Of a stretch of DNA of 64,000 bases, positions 43,917-56,377 are shown one piece after another. The stretch is from Tubulanus polymorphus (Eukaryota; Nemertea; Palaeonemertea; Tubulaniformes; Tubulanidae): positions 8,907,001 to 8,971,000 of the forward strand of contig NC_134028.1 of the NCBI RefSeq assembly GCF_964204645.1. Direction: 5' to 3'. The notes under the pieces were generated by a model. That model was not told the origin of the DNA. It was given only the letters and a program-made list of their open reading frames with translations, and searched no databases. Numbering within the stretch: the stretch's first letter is position 1; every line of letters begins with the position of its first letter. The position numbers were made by a program, and so were the translations under genes.

Positions 43917-46569
43917 TTTTTTGAAACGATATAAAACAGTTTTACGATTTTTGATATTTTTCAGTTGAACAGGTTCAAAAACACTTGATGAGCCTACAAA
44001 CCCAGTACACCAAGGACAAGAATCCGGCAGCAAGTGGCAGTAGTGCCACTAAAAAGTCAAGGAAAGCTGCATGGCTTTTGGAGAAACTCCAATTTCTCCA
44101 ACCACACATTGGAATGCGAACTACAATTTCCAATTTGGAGGTTAGTATGAAGTACTAAGATAAAGAAATAAGTTCACTCAATCTCATGGGATTTTATTTG
44201 ATTTTATCTTCAAAGAATATTATAATATGTATGTAACAATAATCATCTCTTACAAAATATTGCACTATATTGAATATTGAACTATATTTATTCTTTATTT
44301 TTCATACAGTGACTGATACAGGATCTATAACATTGATTGATCTATTTTTCTATAATTGCGTCCAGCCAAGAAACCGATCCTGCATCTGATAGGAAATAAC
44401 TTTTCAGGGCTTCCCACTGTTGTTTTGCTGATACTGACAAATTTCTATTATGGTTTGGTTGTTAACCGACTAAACCATCAGAATTTCTACAACTTCCAAG
44501 AATAACATTGTGATTATCATCCTCGGTGTCAATTAAACTTCCACTTGCGCTCACAAAGACTTGGTTATCGAAACATAGGCCAATGTGGTTATCAATTCAA
44601 ATGTTTTGATTTCCAATGACGATAAAGCCCTAGCTTGCTAATTTCTCAACTACCTAGTTGATGTAATTACTTTCATATGTAAGATGTAAATTAAAATTAT
44701 GTGAAACTGGACCCTTACAATTAGTTCGATGTTTAATTGATGTTTCTCTTGTTCTAGCATGGAATAAATTTTCCGCCTAAAAAATTGTACGATTGACACG
44801 TTTGACACCGATGCCACCAAGAACCATGAAGCCACTAGTGGTTGGGCAACCCAAGACCCTGCGGAGAAAGTTTTGGCAGATGCGATGCGCCAGGTTGCCC
44901 AGTCCGGAGATCAAACCCGAAACATTTGTTAGGCCAGTATACACTTCAATTGGTAAGTTTAAGGGTATGAAATTTCAGTGGATACTCTCTAATGCTCTTG
45001 GCTTTGCAGTAAACCTCTACGTCATGGATGAATGTGAGAAGCAAAAACCACATCCCAAGAAAGACCACAAGACCCATGCTGACAACAAGAAAGCCCTCTT
45101 CAAATACATGAGGCTGTTTCCCGAAGCCAAGGAATGGATTGAGAGGAGGAGAGCTTTCCATCAAGAGCGTGTGAAACCTACGATTTCAAGACAAGTTTTC
45201 AATATACAGTCAGATTGATTGATATCAGGGTTGTTTTGTGCTTGTACTATTTATGAAAATTTCTTATCTTCACAGAAGCTTGTTAGACTCAACCAGCCGG
45301 GAGCCAACCAACTGTGACCACTAGGAGTCGGCCAACTGCTACAACCAGGAATCAACCAAGTTCAGCGACTACAACTGAGAACGTCTCGATGCCATCTGAT
45401 GATGATGATGATCTACTGACAAGTGTCATCACTCTTGAAGTGCAGTTATCTGGTGATATATCTTAATTCTACTGATATTTCTATTGTAGATTCAATTTAT
45501 ACATCATGATGACAATCAAATGAATTCTGGGCACATACCTTTCAAATTGTACTTCCTCAACACATCAATTTGGCTCACTTTTCTCAGTGTCACGGATCTA
45601 GTCGCACATGCCAACTATGCAACTCTACGTAATCTCATTTTTCCAGTGAGTCACTCTTATTCCTCATTTATAGCTATTTAGATGGTTACATTACGGTTTT
45701 CTATCATTCTGTTTTTTGTTTTATTTTTTCAGTGAAATTGAACCGGACTTTATGGTGATTTAAAATTCTTATTCTATAAACCTCAATCAGGAATGAGATA
45801 GTAAATTCATATTCTATTTTTCTCTATCTAGCCTTTCAGACAACACGGACTACAGCAACAACGTCTACGACTACTACAACACCGACTACGACAACTACAA
45901 CACAGACTAAATCAACTGCGATCGATAACGACCACCGCTTGCTTTTACCAGAATGGCGCAAAGCTCTGTCCGAATATGAACAGAACTGGATCACCAAAAC
46001 CCTCTTCATGAAGACCAAGAGTGGGAAGCTGGAGATGGATTTTAGCCGCGTCAATCAGCTTTGGTGGAATCCTCCACAGCCATTCGGTAGTGGTTACATT
46101 TTGCCACCAAACAGGGTCTTTATTAAATGCTTTAACAAATTCAAGAAAATTAAGAAGTATTCATCGGGTTATACAAGTTGTTGCCTCTGGCTTCTTGTGG
46201 TGGAAAAGTGTACAGGGAAAATTAGTTGCATGAATAAGACAATAAATTTTCAGTAGATTATTGTTTGTGTTTGTGAACTGTGAAAATTATAAACTTTCGA
46301 GAAACAAACAGGCCAGAACCCCAACCGGAACTGAAGTCGACGAAAACTCCCGTGTGTCTGTCAGCAGAATTGTGTCGTCAGCATACATTAAAATCATTAT
46401 GAGAGAAATCCCACAATAACAAAGCCAAGATTGAAAAATTCTACATCAGAATGATTGTATTTGAGATGCGACGTTTCAGCCATCATCAGGCGTACTGAGA
46501 ACAAAATCAAATAACAGGATATTCATACAAAAATATGAATAATCTTATTTGTTAGCCAAAACATCGCTC

Positions 46570-47090
46570 CTCAAATACAATCATTCTGATATAGAATTTT
46601 TCAATCTTGGCTTTGTTATTGTGGGATTTCTCTCATAATGATTTTAATGTATGCTGACGACACAATTCTGCTGACAGACACACGGGAGGTTAAAAATCAA
46701 CGTGGAGAAATCCAAAGTTGCAATTTTCTGGAAGTCCGAACGGTTAACAAAACCAATTTTTTATTCAAATGGAGAAACAATCGAATGTGTCACGGGTTAT
46801 TGTATCTTGGGTACAGTATTATCATCAAATGGATTCTAAGAGAAGAAAAGAGAAGACTTGAACAAGTCTTAAGGCTATGTACTGCTACAAAAAGGGTAAA
46901 CTATTTGACCTATCCTTCCACTTTTTGAGTCAACTATTTGATACAATGATTCTTCTAAAAGCATTGTATGGTGCAGAAATCTGGGCTCATGAATCCATCT
47001 CTATTTTGGAAAGGCTGCAACTTGATTCCAACAAGTTCTGTTGGGATTCAATAAATATGTTCCCTTAGATCATCATCAGCATCCTAAAGT
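46570..47090 (+). pseudogene. LINE reverse transcriptase fragment (copy 2)
   Basis: Identical to 38950-39470 by eye, including all breaks. Confidence 0.75.
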
Positions 47091-47395
47091 GGACTTTTAT
47101 ATTTCACAGGTTTTTAATTTCATTGAGCATCCTGTAGTTGTGTCCCCTATTTCTATTTTTAAGATCAGCATTTTATACATTTAGTAATAGCAATTTATCT
47201 TTAAGCATCAATGCTTCACGTCATATACATACGCCAGTACATAAGTTTTCACCATTGACTTTTAATTAATTGGGAGTGCATTTCAGCTGACATGAGTAGA
47301 CTTTGCTTTGTGGTTTTATTGTCTTCTCTGAAGTCGAATGGTCAATTCTACTACAGGGGTAACATTGAGCTGTTAGCCATAGTTATTTCCGCCAT

Positions 47396-47965
47396 TTGGG
47401 CGAGTTTGTGTCGGGGAACAGAGGTAGTCTCCCCTCCCTCATGGCCGATTGGAGTATTTCCGATATAGATATTGCTGCCTCCATTTTAATTGGTATCGGT
47501 GGTGCCACAATAGATAAATTTCATGACATGGGTATTACTTCATCCATAAAGATACATATGCCGCATATTGTCATTTTACAGGTTGGGGGGAATTTGGATA
47601 ACCGATTTTTAACTCCGGCATTCATTGGTATGAAAATTTTTCAATATGCCACCCATGTCACCAAAGTTACAGGTGCTATTGTGTATATTTGTGACCCCAT
47701 AAGGAGGTTAAAATGGCGAAATATCATCAAAATTGAGAAGAGGGTTCACCAGGCAGGGGAATTCTTAACAGACATTGAACGCTTGGTATTGCGCTACAAA
47801 CTATGTCTTGAAAAGAGAAACGCACATCGCAAGGAACCATTAATTCCTCACGAAATGCCTGATCGTCCATGGGCTGAGGTGGCATGCGATTTATTTCATT
47901 TCAGACAACGGGATTATCTCATCTGCGTTGACTTCTACTCCAGAAGTTGCATTACTGCCAGATGA
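47396..47965 (+). pseudogene. SGNH-like/gypsy integrase fusion frame (copy 2)
   Basis: Same protein as in copy 1. Confidence 0.55.
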
Positions 47966-48757
47966 ACAGAGTAAATCAACGACTAACGCATTGAAGTCAA
48001 TCTATGCTCGTCATGGAATACCAGACATTACCTGAAGTGATAATGGACCGCAGTTTACTAGTAGAGACTTTCAGAACTTTGCCAGAGACTGGGGCTTTGT
48101 TCATGATACTAGCAGTCCAACATTTCCACAATCAAATGGACAAGCTGAGCGTTTTGTACAAACAGTTGAAAACATGTTAACAAAAGCTGAGGAGTCTGGT
48201 GGAGACATCTACCTCGCTCTTATGGCATACAGAGATACACCTCTTGAGGGTGTGGGTAAAAGCCCATCGGAGTTATTGATGGGTAGACGTCTGAAAACCA
48301 GACTGCCAGTTGCCAAAGTTATCCTAAAACCATCCAATTCTAATAGCGATCGCTTGCGTCTTCAGTCAAGGCAACAGTTGAACAAGAAATATTATGATAG
48401 AGCAGCTAAATCACTGCCTACACTGAGGCCAGGTGAAATAGTGAGGTACAAAAAGTCTACCAAAGACACTTGGCAACTGGCAGGAGTAATAGCAGTTGCT
48501 GATAATTATGAAAGATCATATTTTATTGATGTTAATGGTAAACAATTGCATCATAATCGTAGACACTTACTCTGCCTATACTGCCGGTATTAGTTCAAGG
48601 ACTACCAGAAGTTGAACCTCCTCAACCGCCAGAATCTCCTGTAGTTTGCCTCCCTGACCCTTCTGAAACTCCTCAGGTTGTTAAGGATTCTAATGTTTCC
48701 ACAAGGTCCGGTCTATTTGTGAAAAAACCAAGTTACTTGGGGGATTATGTTACTTAA
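47960..48757 (+). pseudogene. gypsy integrase core and C terminus (copy 2)
   Basis: Same sequence and same breaks as 40340-41137. Confidence 0.8.
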
Positions 48758-50857
48758 TAACTGATAGTTTATTTACATCGCAAATCATTATGATAATGAC
48801 TTACATTAACTACAGTATCGATTTGCATTATTACATATTGATCTACTCATTTTGTGCATGTTAGAAATTCTGTGCAGGTTGGAAATTTTGTGCATGTTAG
48901 ACGTTTTGAGCATGTTAGAGATTTGTGCATGTTAGATTAGAAACTTGTCCATGTTATATTAGAACACAAATGGTTTTCTGTCTTATTGAGCCGTGTGGTC
49001 TCTGGAGGAGTTACTGGATCAGGATACAATAATCCCAAAAAAGGCTAGGACCTCAACATGACTGTCTCACGACCAGGCTTGCTCAATTTGATAAGAATCT
49101 TGGTCAGTGTCATGATCAGCCTCCAACAGGAATCTGAAGAGGTGGATAACCAAGTCTGAGGGATTGTTCATCCCATTGTCTGGAGGTTTTATGGCGTATT
49201 GCATTTCACGTGCAACATTTTACTCCAATTTTCAATACTATCAAAATGCATTTAGAAGTCATCGCTAAGTTACCAGATGAAGACAATACCAAAACCATCC
49301 TAGAGGCTTGCTAAATGGCAACAGGAGAAAACTTCAAAAAATTTATCAATGGCTCTGCGTGCAAAGAGTTAAGAGACAGGAACTTAGTCGACCTGAAAGC
49401 AATAGATGGTGACATGAAAGATCTGCATGATAATTGCATTGATATTATTATTCAGAGCTTGAAGTATTAGTTTCCAGATGGGAGAATTGTCTTCAGTTAA
49501 TGCACTTAACCCATAACAGATCGGGGGGCTGGGGTAAAGGATTTCAATTAATGGCTGCATTCATGAACCAGACAGCGATGGATCCAGCTTTGTCTGGCTT
49601 TTTAGCTCATTCAGATATGTAAGAATGGTCCAGGGTCTGAAAAATGCACCAGAAAAATATCAGAGGCCAACAGAGTTGTGCCTTGCGGCATGCTTTAGCT
49701 CCTCTTGATGATTTGATCGTTTACTATCATACTGTCGCTGAACATTTAGAAAACACCTCCAGAACGTCAGAACAAAAATAACAACTGTTTTTTGAATTTA
49801 CATGTGGGTGAAACAAATCCAGACTGAAAAACCAACCAACGCCTATCTACTTGTATTTGTGAATACTGTTTAAAACATAGCTTAGATAAGTGTCAGTCTT
49901 TTAAAAGATTGGTTGCATATATCTTCTTACATATACCTTCCACCAGCCATACTGAAAATCTTTGAAACAATTTCATTCTCTCATGGATATAATACACGTA
50001 ACAAAAATAACTCGACATTTAACTGGCTTGTTTCATAAATCCTTCCTTGGAAAAAACTCTGATTAAAAACCGGTAGAACTGACTTGTGTTTGCAGGCAGC
50101 AGAAACCGTTTCAGCATCATATTTTGGGGAAATTGCTACCAAAAAATAAACACTTCGGCTGATGCCCGAGACTCGCCGCGCATCTCTGGGAGGTCAGGAG
50201 AGCCTGTTCGTGGAAGCAGCACCAACAAAGCCTCATTAACAATTGGGGAGGTGCCAGCATACAAATGAATGCCCCCACTGTGTCTCCTTGATAGACCTAT
50301 AAAAATGGAAAACTGCGAATCTCGATGATTGCCAAGTTAGATGAATGGGTGCTTAGTTATTCGGGGAAGCATATGAGGTGATCATACTTCACTGCGGAAC
50401 AAAGAACTCAAGAGAGCGCAACTACCTGGAACAAATGCCACGAAATGCATTCAGTTAAGTGGATATATATTGCAATTAAAATGATCCAGCACTACATGGT
50501 GAAGCACTACATGGTCTCATACTTAGTTGGGATTAGGATTTCAATATTTAAGTGTAGGATCTTAACAAGTGTGCCAAAAGTTTTATACGTGACTCACCAG
50601 TGTTCAGCAAAACTATTCAGAGACAGCATACACTGTGGAAGGCTCCGCAATTATTACCTTGAACACAATTGACTTTTCTATTCTGATGTTGCTCAGGACA
50701 CTTGTGAAATAATTATCTTAAGCCACGACGAAAATCTCCGAGAAATCACCAAGTGTGCGGTCACTGGCAACCATTGTCAGGATCGGCAGCAAATCGCGTA
50801 GTGTGCAGCTACTAGCGACGAATCAGCGCCAAGGTAGAAATCATGTGCATTCACAAA

Positions 50858-53704
50858 ATGGCAGCCCCGACAGACGAACAAGAATCGGCATGGGATATAC
50901 CGAAAGAGGACAAATTGGTGGAAATGTGGTCGGAAAGCCATGTTTGTTCGACGTGTCCTGTGATTCTTATAGGGACCATGTAAAAAAAGCTAAGGCGTAA
51001 CACGACATAGCTTTCGCGCTGGATATGACCAGTATTTATTCCACTTTTCCGCTATCAAGTTAAATTCAAATTCACTTCATTCAGCCAATTTCTTGAAGGA
51101 AGTGGTTATTTAGCCGGATCCGGTTACTGACGTTTATAAGATATTTTGCCCGATCCATATATTATGCAACAATAAAATCATTCTATTGGGTTTCGATAGG
51201 GTTACTAGTGTCAAGAGGGTGAGAAGAGGGTCCAGAGGGTTCCGTTTCACAACTAAGGAAGGGGTTAGGGTAAGGTGTGGCTATATGTAGTTAAAACATT
51301 CAGGTGGTTTTAAGCGAGCTCGGTGGTCTAGTGGTATGATGCTGCACTAGTAATTTACTGGCCTGGGTTCGAGTCTCGCTCTATCCGCTCTATTTTCTCT
51401 ATGTTCTCCACACTTCCTTCGAATTTTCTAAGTCGTACACCTCTCTGCGCGCGGGGTCAATTAGCCAATTAGAGACAATATCCGGCAAAATATCGTTCAG
51501 AAGTCGGTGACCGGATCTGGCAAAATAACCACTTCCTTTTTTGAAACGATATAAAACAGTTTTACGATTTTTGATATTTTTCAGTTGAACAGGTTCAAAA
51601 ACACTTGATGAGCCTACAAACCCAGTACACCAAGGACAAGAATCCGGCAGCAAGTGGCAGTAGTGCCACTAAAAAGTCAAGGAAAGCTGCATGGCTTTTG
51701 GAGAAACTCCAATTTCTCCAACCACACATTGGAATGCGAACTACAATTTCCAATTTGGAGGTTAGTATGAAGTACTAAGATAAAGAAATAAGTTCACTCA
51801 ATCTCATGGGATTTTATTTGATTTTATCTTCAAAGAATATTATAATATGTATGTAACAATAATCATCTCTTACAAAATATTGCACTATATTGAATATTGA
51901 ACTATATTTATTCTTTATTTTTCATACAGTGACTGATACAGGATCTATAACATTGATTGATCTATTTTTCTATAATTGCGTCCAGCCAAGAAACCGATCC
52001 TGCATCTGATAGGAAATAACTTTTCAGGGCTTCCCACTGTTGTTTTGCTGATACTGACAAATTTCTATTATGGTTTGGTTGTTAACCGACTAAACCATCA
52101 GAATTTCTACAACTTCCAAGAATAACATTGTGATTATCATCCTCGGTGTCAATTAAACTTCCACTTGCGCTCACAAAGACTTGGTTATCGAAACATAGGC
52201 CAATGTGGTTATCAATTCAAATGTTTTGATTTCCAATGACGATAAAGCCCTAGCTTGCTAATTTCTCAACTACCTAGTTGATGTAATTACTTTCATATGT
52301 AAGATGTAAATTAAAATTATGTGAAACTGGACCCTTACAATTAGTTCGATGTTTAATTGATGTTTCTCTTGTTCTAGCATGGAATAAATTTTCCGCCTAA
52401 AAAATTGTACGATTGACACGTTTGACACCGATGCCACCAAGAACCATGAAGCCACTAGTGGTTGGGCAACCCAAGACCCTGCGGAGAAAGTTTTGGCAGA
52501 TGCGATGCGCCAGGTTGCCCAGTCCGGAGATCAAACCCGAAACATTTGTTAGGCCAGTATACACTTCAATTGGTAAGTTTAAGGGTATGAAATTTCAGTG
52601 GATACTCTCTAATGCTCTTGGCTTTGCAGTAAACCTCTACGTCATGGATGAATGTGAGAAGCAAAAACCACATCCCAAGAAAGACCACAAGACCCATGCT
52701 GACAACAAGAAAGCCCTCTTCAAATACATGAGGCTGTTTCCCGAAGCCAAGGAATGGATTGAGAGGAGGAGAGCTTTCCATCAAGAGCGTGTGAAACCTA
52801 CGATTTCAAGACAAGTTTTCAATATACAGTCAGATTGATTGATATCAGGGTTGTTTTGTGCTTGTACTATTTATGAAAATTTCTTATCTTCACAGAAGCT
52901 TGTTAGACTCAACCAGCCGGGAGCCAACCAACTGTGACCACTAGGAGTCGGCCAACTGCTACAACCAGGAATCAACCAAGTTCAGCGACTACAACTGAGA
53001 ACGTCTCGATGCCATCTGATGATGATGATGATCTACTGACAAGTGTCATCACTCTTGAAGTGCAGTTATCTGGTGATATATCTTAATTCTACTGATATTT
53101 CTATTGTAGATTCAATTTATACATCATGATGACAATCAAATGAATTCTGGGCACATACCTTTCAAATTGTACTTCCTCAACACATCAATTTGGCTCACTT
53201 TTCTCAGTGTCACGGATCTAGTCGCACATGCCAACTATGCAACTCTACGTAATCTCATTTTTCCAGTGAGTCACTCTTATTCCTCATTTATAGCTATTTA
53301 GATGGTTACATTACGGTTTTCTATCATTCTGTTTTTTGTTTTATTTTTTCAGTGAAATTGAACCGGACTTTATGGTGATTTAAAATTCTTATTCTATAAA
53401 CCTCAATCAGGAATGAGATAGTAAATTCATATTCTATTTTTCTCTATCTAGCCTTTCAGACAACACGGACTACAGCAACAACGTCTACGACTACTACAAC
53501 ACCGACTACGACAACTACAACACAGACTAAATCAACTGCGATCGATAACGACCACCGCTTGCTTTTACCAGAATGGCGCAAAGCTCTGTCCGAATATGAA
53601 CAGAACTGGATCACCAAAACCCTCTTCATGAAGACCAAGAGTGGGAAGCTGGAGATGGATTTTAGCCGCGTCAATCAGCTTTGGTGGAATCCTCCACAGC
53701 CATT
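50858..53704 (+). pseudogene. MADF/DUF6729-like transposon gene, 5' half only (copy 2)
   Basis: Identical truncation to copy 1, at the junction between repeat copies 2 and 3. Confidence 0.7.
51314..51382 (+). tRNA. tRNA-like sequence (copy 2)
   Basis: Identical to 43694-43762. Confidence 0.4.
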
Positions 53705-54189
53705 CGGTAGTGGTTACATTTTGCCACCAAACAGGGTCTTTATTAAATGCTTTAACAAATTCAAGAAAATTAAGAAGTATTCATCGGGTTATACAAGTTG
53801 TTGCCTCTGGCTTCTTGTGGTGGAAAAGTGTACAGGGAAAATTAGTTGCATGAATAAGACAATAAATTTTCAGTAGATTATTGTTTGTGTTTGTGAACTG
53901 TGAAAATTATAAACTTTCGAGAAACAAACAGGCCAGAACCCCAACCGGAACTGAAGTCGACGAAAACTCCCGTGTGTCTGTCAGCAGAATTGTGTCGTCA
54001 GCATACATTAAAATCATTATGAGAGAAATCCCACAATAACAAAGCCAAGATTGAAAAATTCTACATCAGAATGATTGTATTTGAGATGCGACGTTTCAGC
54101 CATCATCAGGCGTACTGAGAACAAAATCAAATAACAGGATATTCATACAAAAATATGAATAATCTTATTTGTTAGCCAAAACATCGCTC

Positions 54190-54710
54190 CTCAAATACAA
54201 TCATTCTGATATAGAATTTTTCAATCTTGGCTTTGTTATTGTGGGATTTCTCTCATAATGATTTTAATGTATGCTGACGACACAATTCTGCTGACAGACA
54301 CACGGGAGGTTAAAAATCAACGTGGAGAAATCCAAAGTTGCAATTTTCTGGAAGTCCGAACGGTTAACAAAACCAATTTTTTATTCAAATGGAGAAACAA
54401 TCGAATGTGTCACGGGTTATTGTATCTTGGGTACAGTATTATCATCAAATGGATTCTAAGAGAAGAAAAGAGAAGACTTGAACAAGTCTTAAGGCTATGT
54501 ACTGCTACAAAAAGGGTAAACTATTTGACCTATCCTTCCACTTTTTGAGTCAACTATTTGATACAATGATTCTTCTAAAAGCATTGTATGGTGCAGAAAT
54601 CTGGGCTCATGAATCCATCTCTATTTTGGAAAGGCTGCAACTTGATTCCAACAAGTTCTGTTGGGATTCAATAAATATGTTCCCTTAGATCATCATCAGC
54701 ATCCTAAAGT
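54190..54710 (+). pseudogene. LINE reverse transcriptase fragment (copy 3)
   Basis: Identical to 38950-39470 by eye, including all breaks. Confidence 0.75.
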
Positions 54711-55015
54711 GGACTTTTATATTTCACAGGTTTTTAATTTCATTGAGCATCCTGTAGTTGTGTCCCCTATTTCTATTTTTAAGATCAGCATTTTATACAT
54801 TTAGTAATAGCAATTTATCTTTAAGCATCAATGCTTCACGTCATATACATACGCCAGTACATAAGTTTTCACCATTGACTTTTAATTAATTGGGAGTGCA
54901 TTTCAGCTGACATGAGTAGACTTTGCTTTGTGGTTTTATTGTCTTCTCTGAAGTCGAATGGTCAATTCTACTACAGGGGTAACATTGAGCTGTTAGCCAT
55001 AGTTATTTCCGCCAT

Positions 55016-55585
55016 TTGGGCGAGTTTGTGTCGGGGAACAGAGGTAGTCTCCCCTACCTCATGGCCGATTGGAGTATTTCCGATATAGATATTGCTGCCT
55101 CCATTTTAATTGGTATCGGTGGTGCCACAATAGATAAATTTCATGACATGGGTATTACTTCATCCATAAAGATACATATGCCGCATATTGTCATTTTACA
55201 GGTTGGGGGGAATTTGGATAACCGATTTTTAACTCCGGCATTCATTGGTATGAAAATTTTTCAATATGCCACCCATGTCACCAAAGTTACAGGTGCTATT
55301 GTGTATATTTGTGACCCCATAAGGAGGTTAAAATGGCGAAATATCATCAAAATTGAGAAGAGGGTTCACCAGGCAGGGGAATTCTTAACAGACATTGAAC
55401 GCTTGGTATTGCGCTACAAACTATGTCTTGAAAAGAGAAACGCACATCGCAAGGAACCATTAATTCCTCACGAAATGCCTGATCGTCCATGGGCTGAGGT
55501 GGCATGCGATTTATTTCATTTCAGACAACGGGATTATCTCATCTGCGTTGACTTCTACTCCAGAAGTTGCATTACTGCCAGATGA
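55016..55585 (+). pseudogene. SGNH-like/gypsy integrase fusion frame (copy 3)
   Basis: As copy 1 except for one Ser-to-Tyr change (SLPYL), caused by the single base near 55057. Confidence 0.55.
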
Positions 55586-56377
55586 ACAGAGTAAATCAAC
55601 GACTAACGCATTGAAGTCAATCTATGCTCGTCATGGAATACCAGACATTACCTGAAGTGATAATGGACCGCAGTTTACTAGTAGAGACTTTCAGAACTTT
55701 GCCAGAGACTGGGGCTTTGTTCATGATACTAGCAGTCCAACATTTCCACAATCAAATGGACAAGCTGAGCGTTTTGTACAAACAGTTGAAAACATGTTAA
55801 CAAAAGCTGAGGAGTCTGGTGGAGACATCTACCTCGCTCTTATGGCATACAGAGATACACCTCTTGAGGGTGTGGGTAAAAGCCCATCGGAGTTATTGAT
55901 GGGTAGACGTCTGAAAACCAGACTGCCAGTTGCCAAAGTTATCCTAAAACCATCCAATTCTAATAGCGATCGCTTGCGTCTTCAGTCAAGGCAACAGTTG
56001 AACAAGAAATATTATGATAGAGCAGCTAAATCACTGCCTACACTGAGGCCAGGTGAAATAGTGAGGTACAAAAAGTCTACCAAAGACACTTGGCAACTGG
56101 CAGGAGTAATAGCAGTTGCTGATAATTATGAAAGATCATATTTTATTGATGTTAATGGTAAACAATTGCATCATAATCGTAGACACTTACTCTGCCTATA
56201 CTGCCGGTATTAGTTCAAGGACTACCAGAAGTTGAACCTCCTCAACCGCCAGAATCTCCTGTAGTTTGCCTCCCTGACCCTTCTGAAACTCCTCAGGTTG
56301 TTAAGGATTCTAATGTTTCCACAAGGTCCGGTCTATTTGTGAAAAAACCAAGTTACTTGGGGGATTATGTTACTTAA
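55580..56377 (+). pseudogene. gypsy integrase core and C terminus (copy 3)
   Basis: Same sequence and same breaks as 40340-41137. Confidence 0.8.

Larger units (their letters stand above)
38465..46084. repeat. 7,620-bp tandem repeat, copy 1
   Basis: First of three head-to-tail copies. It begins at CGGTAGTGGTTAC and ends at CCTCCACAGCCATT. By eye it differs from copy 2 by one base near 42873 (C here, T in copy 2) and from copy 3 near 39817 (C here, A in copy 3). Confidence 0.95.
43238..46084 (+). pseudogene. MADF/DUF6729-like transposon gene, 5' half only (copy 1)
   Basis: Same exons as described for copy 3 (58478-63051), but cut at the repeat junction after WWNPPQP. The 3' half is absent, so this copy can never have made the full protein. 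Confidence 0.7.
46085..53704. repeat. 7,620-bp tandem repeat, copy 2
   Basis: Exact period of 7,620 from copy 1. The distinguishing base is the T near 50493 (CACTACATGG). Confidence 0.95.

Noticed and set aside
43779-44033. 84-codon minus frame with Cys residues, in three copies
   Set aside because: It covers the inverted-repeat element and the antisense of the second MADF exon. The sense frame matches a known domain, the antisense does not.
44793-45218. 141-codon frame in the 7.6-kb unit taken as a separate gene
   Set aside because: Its first third reads better in another frame (DATKNHEATSGWATQDPAEK) as part of the MADF/DUF6729-like gene, and a GGTAAGT donor and a TTTGCAG acceptor lie inside it. 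Treated as a mix of exon and intron.
45836-46054. Val-rich minus-strand frame, repeated in all three 7.6-kb units
   Set aside because: Antisense of the Thr-rich linker of the MADF/DUF6729-like gene.
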